Assembly: GCF_002027555.1 (NCBI RefSeq)
Contig: NZ_MXAP01000092.1
Location: 1 to 19,375, forward strand
DNA from: Moraxella equi
GTDB taxonomy: Bacteria > Pseudomonadota > Gammaproteobacteria > Pseudomonadales > Moraxellaceae
Length of the DNA stretch: 19,375 nt
Direction of reading: 5' to 3'
In this document: positions 7,535-14,014 of the stretch, piece by piece
Position numbering within the stretch: the stretch's first letter is position 1
Layout: each line of letters starts with the position of its first letter
Notes under the pieces: model-generated
What the model saw: the letters and a program-made list of their open reading frames with translations, nothing else
Database searches by the model: none
Told to the model about the DNA's origin: nothing
Made by a program: the position numbers and the translations under genes

Positions 7535-9790
7535 TCATGACTTTTTGACCGTCTTTTTTCGGGTGGGTTTGGTATTCTTAGCGCTCTTAACCACCTTCTC
7601 ATCCCCCACTTTCTCAACCAACGCAAAATCCACTTGCAATAAATCCATATTCACGCCAGCAACCTTAATCAAAAGCTGTTCGCCAAGTTTAAAGATTGAG
7701 CCTTTCTCGCCAATCAAGGCTTGTTCACGCTCGTTGTACTCATAGTACTCGGCAGATAGGTTTGAGATGTGAATCAGTCCGTCAATGAACAAGTTATTTA
7801 GCGTAACAAACAAACCAAAACTCGTTACGGTGGTAATCGTCCCCACAAACTCATCGCCCAAATGCCGTTGCATATAATGGCATTTTAGCCAGGCTTCCAC
7901 ATGACGGCTTGCTTCTTCGGCACGGCGTTCGGTGGTGGAGGTTTGCTCGCCTGCCTCGTCTAGGGTTTTGTAAATGGCAGGCTTGGGCTTGGTGTTGGTA
8001 ACTTTACCCTTAATGGCTCGGTGGAGCATAAGGTCAGGGTAACGGCGAATAGGACTGGTAAAATGACTATACTCATCATACGCCAAGCCAAAATGCCCGA
8101 TGTTGTCAGGGCTATAGTTCGCTTGCATCATGGAGCGAAGGAGTATGGAATGAATGCTTTGGGTATCCGCCCGTCCTTCGGTTGCCTTGATGATATGCTG
8201 ATAATCAGCATGGGTGGGCGACTCGGTCGGAAATGACAATCCAAACGATTTGACGTATTCGGACAGTTTGGCGGACTTTTCATCGCTGGGCTTGTCGTGA
8301 TTGCGATACAGGGCTGGCAACTCGTGTTTTAGGGCGAAATTTGCCCCACAGGTATTGGCAAGGAGCATCATCTCCTCGATGAGTTTGTGAGCGTCGCCTC
8401 GTGTGCGTTTTTTGATGTCTTTGATGTCGCCATCTTCGCCAAAGACAATGTAACTCTCCGCCGTCTCAAACGCCATCGCTCCACGCTCCTCACGCTTTTT
8501 ATCAAGGATTTGGCATAGGGCAAAAAGCGTATCCACTGACTTCATTACCTCAGGATTTTTGACCAAATCATCAGGCAAAGTCTCATTGGTCGGGTCGTCA
8601 AAATAAGCATTGACTTGGTTATAAGTCAGGCGAGCCTGTGAGTGCATGACCGCAGGATAAAACTCATAGCCTGTGACCTTACCTGCTTTGGACAGCTTAA
8701 TATCTGCCACCATGCAGAGGCGGTCTACTTTGGGGTTGAGCGAACATAAGCCATTGGACAGCACTTCTGGAAGCATGGGGACGACACGGTGCGGAAAATA
8801 CACGCTCGTACCACGCTCATAAGCGTCCACATCAAGTGGGCTTTGGGGGGTCACATAGTGGCTGACATCGGCAATGGCGACCACCACACGGTAGTTGCCC
8901 CCTGCTCGTTTGCAAGCATAAACCGCATCATCAAAGTCGCGTGCGTCCTCGCCATCAATGGTAATGAGCGGTAAGTCTCGCAAATCCACTCGTCCTTTAA
9001 TGTCTGTCTCGGTCGGCTCGCCATAGCTGTCGGCTTGTTCTAGGGTGGCTTGGCTAAACTCAGACGGTATGGCGTGGTTTAGGAGTGTGGTTTCGATGAT
9101 GAGTTCACGGTCGTTGAGGTTTGTTAGCACTTCGCTGATTTTGCCTGTGGCGTACTCTTGATAGGTGGGCATGTCAATAATCGCCACTTTGACGCTATCG
9201 CCCACACTCACGCCAAAATGTGCCACCTCATCATCAGTCAGCGTAATCGGCTGATGAGCGTTCGCCCCTGACAGACGCACAAAGTAGCCCTCATCATCGC
9301 TGTCAATCACGCCCACAAATTCATTGCCAGCACGAGCGATGACACTCGTAATACGAGCCTCTGCCTTACCTTTAAATTCGGTAGCCACCGCCTCTACCGT
9401 GTCGCCATCAAACACCAGTCGCATTTGTTTTTCATGTAAAAATAAATCAGGCATGTCAGGTAGGCTGACAAAACCAAAGCCCTTAGGATTGGCAATCACT
9501 TTGCCCGTGACGGTGGTCGGCAAAGGGGCAATGCTAAAATGAATGCCGTCCGTGCGTTCTAGTTGGTTGTCTCTTAGCATGGCTTTTAGGCGGTTGGTTA
9601 GGGCAAAAAATCGCTCCTCATCGCCCAAAATCTCAAAATGCAGTCCCAAACTCTCCGCCGTGGCAGGTTTGCCGTCATTGTTCATTTGGGCGACAGTTTG
9701 TAGGATAAGTAGGCGTGAGGGAATGGGATTTTGGTATTTATTGGCTTCATCGGTGGCGTTGGGGTCGTTCCACAGGGGTTTTTTTGTCAT
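7535..9790 (-). CDS. rnr: Ribonuclease R
   Basis: A 751-residue processive 3'-to-5' exoribonuclease that degrades structured RNA, including rRNA, tmRNA-tagged messages and cold-shock transcripts. An N-terminal winged-helix region (about 20-85) precedes cold-shock/OB domains (GKVIANPKGFGFV near 97, a second near 157-225). The RNB catalytic domain follows, with IDGEDARDFDDAV giving the four metal-binding aspartates D279, D285, D287 and D288. An S1 domain (GTITTVTSFGLFVTL, about 650-730) and a Lys-rich tail (KKTVKKS) end the protein. Length and order match RNase R rather than RNase II. The start has AAGAGAAAATC before ATG. No rlmB follows, unlike in many relatives. It stands alone between its own promoter and terminator. 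Confidence 0.96.
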   Translation of the reverse strand: MTKKPLWNDPNATDEANKYQNPIPSRLLILQTVAQMNNDGKPATAESLGLHFEILGDEERFFALTNRLKAMLRDNQLERTDGIHFSIAPLPTTVTGKVIANPKGFGFVSLPDMPDLFLHEKQMRLVFDGDTVEAVATEFKGKAEARITSVIARAGNEFVGVIDSDDEGYFVRLSGANAHQPITLTDDEVAHFGVSVGDSVKVAIIDMPTYQEYATGKISEVLTNLNDRELIIETTLLNHAIPSEFSQATLEQADSYGEPTETDIKGRVDLRDLPLITIDGEDARDFDDAVYACKRAGGNYRVVVAIADVSHYVTPQSPLDVDAYERGTSVYFPHRVVPMLPEVLSNGLCSLNPKVDRLCMVADIKLSKAGKVTGYEFYPAVMHSQARLTYNQVNAYFDDPTNETLPDDLVKNPEVMKSVDTLFALCQILDKKREERGAMAFETAESYIVFGEDGDIKDIKKRTRGDAHKLIEEMMLLANTCGANFALKHELPALYRNHDKPSDEKSAKLSEYVKSFGLSFPTESPTHADYQHIIKATEGRADTQSIHSILLRSMMQANYSPDNIGHFGLAYDEYSHFTSPIRRYPDLMLHRAIKGKVTNTKPKPAIYKTLDEAGEQTSTTERRAEEASRHVEAWLKCHYMQRHLGDEFVGTITTVTSFGLFVTLNNLFIDGLIHISNLSAEYYEYNEREQALIGEKGSIFKLGEQLLIKVAGVNMDLLQVDFALVEKVGDEKVVKSAKNTKPTRKKTVKKS

Positions 9791-9823
9791 GATTTTCTCT
9801 TTTTAAATACAAACATTTGGGTT

Positions 9824-9855
9824 ATCATAACACATTTAATCACATTATCATGCAA
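9824..9855 (-). promoter_or_regulatory. Candidate rnr promoter
   Basis: In the 70-bp divergent gap with rimI the minus strand shows TTGCAT (9850-9855) and an extended -10 TGTTATGAT (9824-9832). Reading TGTTAT as the -10 gives 17-base spacing; reading TATGAT gives 20 but with a TGn extension. It covers the sequence just before the rimI start, so the two genes may compete. Confidence 0.4.
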
Positions 9856-9860
9856 CTTTT

Positions 9861-10331
9861 ATGACAGTTTTTTTAAATTTTGACAACCCCAAACAGACTG
9901 AGCAGGGCGGTTATGTGAGTGCCATTGCCCACATTGAACGAGGGCTGTTTGATGACGCGTGGGACGCTTTGTCGGTGGGGCAGGTTTTGGGGCAGTTTGG
10001 GGCAGGGGTGTTGATTGCCGAAAATGATGATGACGACATCATGGGTTATTTGATTTATCAAATCGTCTTTGAGGTGGCAGAAGTGTTACGCATCGCCACC
10101 GACCCTGATTTTCAAAAACAGGGCGTGGGTAAGGGGTTACTTGATGAGTTTGATAAACTGTGCCAAGAAAAAGAAGCGGAGCGAATTCTCCTAGAAGTGC
10201 GAGCCGACAACGCCCCTGCCATACGCCTATATGAGAGGCAGGGCTTTTACCAAATTGATGTACGAAAGGGCTATTATAAAGACGAATGGGGGGTGGTGGA
10301 TGCGTTGATTTTGGAGAGGGATTTGGGGTAA
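9861..10331 (+). CDS. rimI: Ribosomal protein S18-alanine N-acetyltransferase RimI (GNAT family)
   Basis: A 156-residue GNAT acetyltransferase. The acetyl-CoA loop is QKQGVGKG (85-92) after LRIATDPDF, and LEVRADNAPAIRLYERQGFY is the characteristic RimI segment. E112 and Y124 lie twelve residues apart, as do the general base and acid of Salmonella RimI. The enzyme acetylates the N-terminal alanine of ribosomal protein S18 after Met removal. No good ribosome binding site or -10 precedes the ATG; the gap to divergent rnr is only 70 bp. The family call is secure. The exact substrate is inferred from RimI-like motif spacing, so another GNAT target is possible. Confidence 0.82.
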   Translation: MTVFLNFDNPKQTEQGGYVSAIAHIERGLFDDAWDALSVGQVLGQFGAGVLIAENDDDDIMGYLIYQIVFEVAEVLRIATDPDFQKQGVGKGLLDEFDKLCQEKEAERILLEVRADNAPAIRLYERQGFYQIDVRKGYYKDEWGVVDALILERDLG

Positions 10332-10387
10332 AACCAAACCCTAATTTACGGGTTTGTACCAACCGAACTCAATTTGTGTTCGGATTT

Positions 10388-10452
10388 GTAGGGGCGTGCT
10401 TTCCACGCCCTTTGTTGGGGTCTTTAATTGGGCGTGCTCAGCACGCCCCTAC
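10388..10452. repeat. 65-bp double-hairpin palindromic repeat (BIME/REP-like)
   Basis: The ends are perfect 12-bp inverted repeats, GTAGGGGCGTGC (10388-10399) and its complement (10441-10452). Each end also folds on itself: GGGCGTG/CACGCCC with a 5-base loop (10392-10410) and GGGCGTGC/GCACGCCC with a 3-base loop (10430-10448). The 19-bp middle is AT-richer. This is the layout of paired REP units placed between convergent genes, here rimI and the zinc-ribbon Nudix gene. It is much more GC-rich than its flanks. It may also end transcription or protect mRNA ends. No second copy is in this window. Confidence 0.7.
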
Positions 10453-10473
10453 GCCACAAACAAATTTAAAACC

Positions 10474-11037
10474 TTATGGATTCAAACACACCTCATGCAA
10501 AGGATAACAACCAAAATCCCCACCATCTTTGCCCAATGTTTCCAAGCGTTCTTTATCTGCCAAATACCGCTCAATGGTCTGCTTAACTGTCTCAAAGGCG
10601 AGATTCTCCATGTCAATCTCATGCGGATAAAATAACCCACATTCTAGGCTTTCACTCCCCACGCCAAATTGACCGTCTTTGAGATTAGCAAGATACATCG
10701 CATGAATCTGCCCCCATTGTGGTAAATCAAATAGGGCATATAGTTTCAAATCCACCGCCACGCCTTCGGCTTCTTCGACCGTTTCACGCTTTGCTCCGTC
10801 CGCCATCGTTTCGCCATTTTCCATAAAGCCAGCAGGGAGCGTCCACAGCCCATAACGAGGCTCAATGGCACGCCTGCACAGCAAAATACGACCGTCATGG
10901 ACGGCAAGCACGCCACAGACCATCTTGGGATTTTCGTAATGGATATAACCGCACGAGCCACACACAAGACGCTCACGACTGTCGCCCTGTGGTATGGTGT
11001 GGGTGGCGGGCTGACCGCATTGTAAACAGTATGTCAT
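10474..11037 (-). CDS. Zinc-ribbon Nudix hydrolase
   Basis: A 187-residue cytoplasmic pyrophosphohydrolase. The N-terminus is a zinc ribbon with C4, C7, C26 and C29 (CLQCG and CGSCG). The Nudix box runs from G70 (GFMENGE, E76) to R84-E85 and E88-E89 (RETVEEAEG). The spacing after EE is one residue longer than the textbook GU ending; related zinc-ribbon Nudix proteins often vary there. It resembles NudC-like or ADP-ribose pyrophosphatase-like members but lacks the full NudC domain set and length, so the nucleotide substrate (NADH, ADP-ribose or FAD) stays open. It is convergent with rimI, with the palindromic repeat between them, and divergent from a second Nudix gene across a 49-bp gap. No clear ribosome binding site. 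Confidence 0.85.
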   Translation of the reverse strand: MTYCLQCGQPATHTIPQGDSRERLVCGSCGYIHYENPKMVCGVLAVHDGRILLCRRAIEPRYGLWTLPAGFMENGETMADGAKRETVEEAEGVAVDLKLYALFDLPQWGQIHAMYLANLKDGQFGVGSESLECGLFYPHEIDMENLAFETVKQTIERYLADKERLETLGKDGGDFGCYPLHEVCLNP

Positions 11038-11044
11038 AATTTGG

Positions 11045-11053
11045 TGTTATAAT
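11045..11053 (+). promoter_or_regulatory. Extended -10 promoter of the nudL-like gene
   Basis: TGTTATAAT (TGn plus consensus TATAAT at 11048-11053), 33 bp before the start codon. No good -35 lies at 17-18 bp, as expected for an extended -10. The complementary strand at 11046-11051 reads TATAAC, so one palindromic core may serve the divergent Nudix gene as well. Confidence 0.5.
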
Positions 11054-11086
11054 GAGTTTGATTAAGTTTAAAGGAAAAATGCCAAA

Positions 11087-11809
11087 ATGACAAATGATTT
11101 TACCGACAAAACCACCATAACCCTACCCACCGACCACCGTTTTTATGAGCTGGCAGGGCGACTTGGGGAGTATCGGGGTGTGGATATTGTGCCTTATACG
11201 GACAACAACGAGCTATTGACAGGACTTGTGCGTGAAAGTACGATAAAGCATTATCAAAAATTATTAAATGATAATCCACCCCCGCAGGCGTGCGTACTCA
11301 TCGTCATCACTGATGAATCACGCCCACGCCTACTGCTCACACGGCGGTCATCTCGCCTAAGTAGCCACGCAGGGGAGGTTGCCTTTGTCGGTGGTAAGCG
11401 TGATGAGACGGACAACAGCTCGGCAGAAGTTGCCTTGCGTGAGGCGTGCGAAGAAGTGGGGCTGGGTAGGGCGGATTGTGAGGTGCTGGGGTATTTGCCC
11501 ATGCAAATTTCCAAAAAGGGCTTACTTGTCCGCCCTGTGGTGGCAAGCGTTAAAGCAGACGTGGTGGACAAACTCACCCCTAGCGAAGATGAGATAGCCC
11601 ACCTGTTTTGGCTACCGTTTGAGATGCTACATACCACCCCTATCAATCATATTTTTGATAGGGAGCTACCCAACCACACCGCCAAACTTCATACCCCTGC
11701 TTGGATTTATGGCGATGAAGTGATTTGGGGGCTGACGGGGCGAATTTTGGCGAGTTTTATGGAGATTGGCTTTGGGGTGGGGCATGAGTGGTATTATCGC
11801 ATAACATAA
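11087..11809 (+). CDS. NudL/YeaB-type CoA pyrophosphatase (Nudix hydrolase)
   Basis: A 240-residue Nudix hydrolase expected to cut coenzyme A, acyl-CoA or oxidised CoA into 4'-phosphopantetheine and 3',5'-ADP. The NudL-specific stretch LLLTRRSSRLSSHAGEVAF (82-100) runs directly into the Nudix box G103-L126, ending LREACEEVGL with R118, E119, E122 and E123. The first 65 residues are a less conserved extension. The start ATG 11087 lies 11 bases after AAGGA. A closer ATG (11079) gives only ATG-CCA-AAA-TGA, whose stop overlaps the true start codon. It is divergent from the zinc-ribbon Nudix gene and convergent with rsfS. Family call is strong, substrate is inferred. Confidence 0.88.
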   Translation: MTNDFTDKTTITLPTDHRFYELAGRLGEYRGVDIVPYTDNNELLTGLVRESTIKHYQKLLNDNPPPQACVLIVITDESRPRLLLTRRSSRLSSHAGEVAFVGGKRDETDNSSAEVALREACEEVGLGRADCEVLGYLPMQISKKGLLVRPVVASVKADVVDKLTPSEDEIAHLFWLPFEMLHTTPINHIFDRELPNHTAKLHTPAWIYGDEVIWGLTGRILASFMEIGFGVGHEWYYRIT

Positions 11810-11831
11810 AAGGGCAATCACGCCCTTTTAT
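11806..11831. terminator. Bidirectional intrinsic terminator between the nudL-like gene and rsfS
   Basis: A perfect 10-bp stem ATAAAAGGGC / GCCCTTTTAT with a 6-base loop begins inside the stop codon of the plus-strand gene and ends 8 bp before the rsfS stop. The outer A/T arms provide a U tract on either strand. Confidence 0.85.
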
Positions 11832-11838
11832 TTATGTA

Positions 11839-12210
11839 TCACGCCTTTTGCATGGCGAGTTGTTGTAGGGATTCTGGCGATGACCATAAGCCTTCTAAGT
11901 CGTAGAACTCACGAGCCTCATGGGTCATGATATGCACCACGATACGCCCTAAGTCCACCAGCGTCCAGTCGCTGTCTTTGTCGCCTTCACGCCCCAGTGG
12001 CATAAGCCCTGCTTCTTTGGCAGTGGCTCCGAGCTTGTCAGCAAGTGCCTTGACATGGCGTTTTGAGGTGGCGTTGGCGATGATGATACGCTCGGCAATC
12101 TCGGTCAAATGTTCAACCGTCATCACGGTGATTTCTTTGGCTTTTAGGTCGTCCAAGGCGGTGGTTACGAGCGTGATTTGCTCATCTAAGGATAGGTTAT
12201 GTGTGGTCAT
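11839..12210 (-). CDS. rsfS: Ribosomal silencing factor RsfS
   Basis: A 123-residue DUF143/Iojap protein that binds ribosomal protein uL14 on the 50S subunit and blocks joining with 30S in starvation or stationary phase. SDWTLVDLGRIVVHIM and HEAREFYDLEGLW are its core motifs. I start at ATG 12210 (MTTHNL). A TTG three codons upstream is possible but has no ribosome binding site support. It lies 32 bp downstream of nadD on the same strand, an arrangement common in many bacteria, and is the last gene of the NYN-nadD-rsfS operon. The frequent partner rlmH does not follow; the operon ends in a terminator shared with the convergent Nudix gene. Confidence 0.93.
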   Translation of the reverse strand: MTTHNLSLDEQITLVTTALDDLKAKEITVMTVEHLTEIAERIIIANATSKRHVKALADKLGATAKEAGLMPLGREGDKDSDWTLVDLGRIVVHIMTHEAREFYDLEGLWSSPESLQQLAMQKA

Positions 12211-12242
12211 GATGTTCAAATAAAATAAAGATTAACCGTCTA

Positions 12243-12941
12243 TTATAGCACACTTTTATAAAGCTCGTGCGTTTTAATATAATCAAAAATCGGTTCGGGC
12301 AAATGACATGGTTTGTTGTTTTGGGCTAGGGCGTGGCGGATTTGAGTGGACGAGACGGCAGGCACGGGCGATGTGTCATAAAAAATGCTTTTAGTGTTAA
12401 AAGAGTTATTGGTTTTTAACAATTTATCTTTTAACAAATCATCTTTTAAAAAACCATCTTGTAAAAATTTACCAAAATCATCGGTCATTCTTACCAAAAT
12501 ATCTGGCACGACATCATCACTGCCAGCTCTGTCAAACGCCCAAATTTTAATATACGTCAAAAGCTCTTTATAATCCCTCCACAAATGCAGACTTGCCAAA
12601 CTGTCGCCCCCCATGACAAAAATCCGCTCATCGTCAGGATAACGCTGTGCCAATGCACGCACCGTGTCTATGGTATAGACGGGTGGGGTTTGGTGGATTT
12701 CTGATGTGTCAATGCTTGCGGTCATGTCTTGATGTTTTAATATATCACACGCCAAAGACAGCATGTTTAGGCGGTGCGTGGGGTCGGTGGGTGTGCCTTT
12801 AAAGGGGCTACCTGCGGTGGGCAAAAACGAGATGACAAAGGGCAAACCCAAAGATGACAGGCGATGATGGATAAGACGCACCATGTCTAGGTGTCCGTCA
12901 TGCACAGGGTCAAAACTGCCCCCCAAAAACACCCGTCTCAT
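12243..12941 (-). CDS. nadD: Nicotinate-nucleotide adenylyltransferase NadD, with repeat insertion
   Basis: A 232-residue enzyme that adenylates nicotinate mononucleotide to deamido-NAD in NAD synthesis. GGSFDPVHDGH (7-17) is the nucleotide-binding HxGH-type motif, and SSTQIR (197-202) is the second conserved motif. The protein is somewhat longer than usual because residues 159-178 form four imperfect pentapeptides (FLQDG, FLKDD, LLKDK, LLKTN) just before the conserved C-terminal part. The start ATG 12941 shares its A with the TGA stop of the upstream NYN gene (TGATG), implying translational coupling. A TTG one codon earlier is less likely. rsfS follows after 32 bp. Catalytic motifs look intact. 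Confidence 0.93.
   Translation of the reverse strand: MRRVFLGGSFDPVHDGHLDMVRLIHHRLSSLGLPFVISFLPTAGSPFKGTPTDPTHRLNMLSLACDILKHQDMTASIDTSEIHQTPPVYTIDTVRALAQRYPDDERIFVMGGDSLASLHLWRDYKELLTYIKIWAFDRAGSDDVVPDILVRMTDDFGKFLQDGFLKDDLLKDKLLKTNNSFNTKSIFYDTSPVPAVSSTQIRHALAQNNKPCHLPEPIFDYIKTHELYKSVL
12408..12467. repeat. Four imperfect 15-bp tandem repeats inside nadD
   Basis: Units at 12408-12422, 12423-12437, 12438-12452 and 12453-12467 share a core resembling atcttttaa followed by A-rich sequence. Neighbouring central units match at 12 and 13 of 15 positions. The period is a multiple of three, so unit gain or loss keeps the frame. The tract is much more AT-rich than the rest of nadD. Confidence 0.75.
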
Positions 12942-13732
12942 CAAATGGTCAGCTCGCTGTCGGCAATGAGGTCGTTTTGACGGTTGCGGACGAAGATCAC
13001 TTTGTGATTGTCGCCGTTGGGGTAGCGTTCGGTCAGCTCAAAGTAGCGGGGATATGCCTTTAAGAAGTCGCTAAATTTGTCATAGTGAAACAGGCGAGCA
13101 TCAAAATCAGGCTCTACTTTTAGGATGTAGTTTTTGACAGGGGCGATGTTCGCCCAGCCATGTTCGTCTGCCATGGTGGTGATGGCATTTTTGACCAATG
13201 CGATCGCCACGTCCACAGGCTTGAATTGGTTATCGCCTGAGAATAGCATGTCGGCTGAATCATAAAAGTCCACGTTACTGGTCTTTTTGTGTTCTTCAAA
13301 GACTTCTAGGTAGGTAAAGCGGTCGCAGGCTTGCATAAAGGGTTTAGGCGTGTGCTGTTTGCCAAAGCCATACACCATAAGACCCTGTTCACGGATACGC
13401 TGGGCAAGGCGGGTATAATCACTATCAGATGACACAAGGCAAAAGCCATCAAACCGCTCGGTATAGAGCAAATCCATGGCGTCAATAATCAGGCTCGAAT
13501 CGGTGGCGTTTTTACCCGAGGTGTAGGCGAACTGTTGCATGGGCTGAATGGAGTGCGACAACAGCACGCTTTTCCAACTGGCAAGTTGGGGCTTTGTCCA
13601 GTCGCCATAAGCACGGCGAACGCTTGCCCGCCCAAGCGTGGCAATCTCATTCATGAGTGCTTCAAGGTAGGTTGTGGACGCATTATCAGCGTCAATCAAG
13701 ACCGCTAGGCGTGCTTCGGCAGATGGCGACAT
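12941..13732 (-). CDS. NYN (LabA/PIN-like) ribonuclease domain plus LOTUS/OST-HTH domain protein
   Basis: A 263-residue protein. Residues 8-145 form a NYN domain of the PIN fold: VLIDADNAS (D14, D16), GKNATDSSLIIDAMD (D78, D84) and LVSSDSDYTRLAQRIRE (D103, D105) supply the acidic metal site of a nuclease. Residues about 170-235 (VDVAIALVKNA to LKAYPRYFEL) match a LOTUS/OST-HTH RNA-binding domain. Together they suggest an RNA-cleaving or RNA-processing factor; its target is unknown. I chose ATG 13732 because a -10 box lies 37 bp upstream. An earlier ATG at 13801 would translate the promoter itself into a Phe-rich stretch. No Shine-Dalgarno is evident. It is first in the operon with nadD and rsfS. 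Confidence 0.85.
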   Translation of the reverse strand: MSPSAEARLAVLIDADNASTTYLEALMNEIATLGRASVRRAYGDWTKPQLASWKSVLLSHSIQPMQQFAYTSGKNATDSSLIIDAMDLLYTERFDGFCLVSSDSDYTRLAQRIREQGLMVYGFGKQHTPKPFMQACDRFTYLEVFEEHKKTSNVDFYDSADMLFSGDNQFKPVDVAIALVKNAITTMADEHGWANIAPVKNYILKVEPDFDARLFHYDKFSDFLKAYPRYFELTERYPNGDNHKVIFVRNRQNDLIADSELTI

Positions 13733-13768
13733 GGTAAAATAAAAAAATACAAAAAAGCAAATGAAATT

Positions 13769-13797
13769 ATTATAAGGTAAAATTTGCCAATTACCTA
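13769..13797 (-). promoter_or_regulatory. Candidate promoter of the NYN-nadD-rsfS operon
   Basis: On the minus strand a consensus TATAAT (13769-13774) has TAGGTA (13792-13797) 17 bases upstream as a weak -35. A short inverted repeat AGGTAA/TTACCT spans the spacer. Its placement supports translation from ATG 13732. Confidence 0.45.
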
Positions 13798-14014
13798 TCA
13801 TTTTTGCTGTTCATTTACAAAAAAGTTGGGTGGCTTAGGCTGGTGTAAGATTGTTGGGTGTTTGAATATGCCATGTTAGGGTGTGGCAAGTTTGCGTGAA
13901 TGACTGGCTTTTACATTTTGTAGCGTTGTTTTACAATTTGGCACAGCAAATTTTTGATAATTTGATATGATGAGTTTTTATGCCATGTTAATTTGTTCAT
14001 ATTAAGGAGAAGTT

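Noticed and set aside
10332..10387. CAAACCC/GGGTTTG and CCGAAC/GTTCGG pairs as the rimI terminator
   Set aside because: The stems are short and no T tract follows; the stronger 65-bp palindrome is a better candidate for ending transcription.
10700..10830. Irregular Nudix box as a sign of inactivity
   Set aside because: The metal-binding Glu residues and the Arg are all present; the extra residue after EE is a tolerated variation in this subfamily.
11254..11646. 130-codon minus-strand ORF inside the nudL-like gene
   Set aside because: It overlaps the conserved Nudix coding frame completely and has Ser/Thr-rich shadow composition.
13733..13801. N-terminal extension of the NYN protein with a Phe-rich membrane-like stretch
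   Set aside because: The codons are AT-rich promoter DNA containing the -10 TATAAT, and the family starts at the later ATG.
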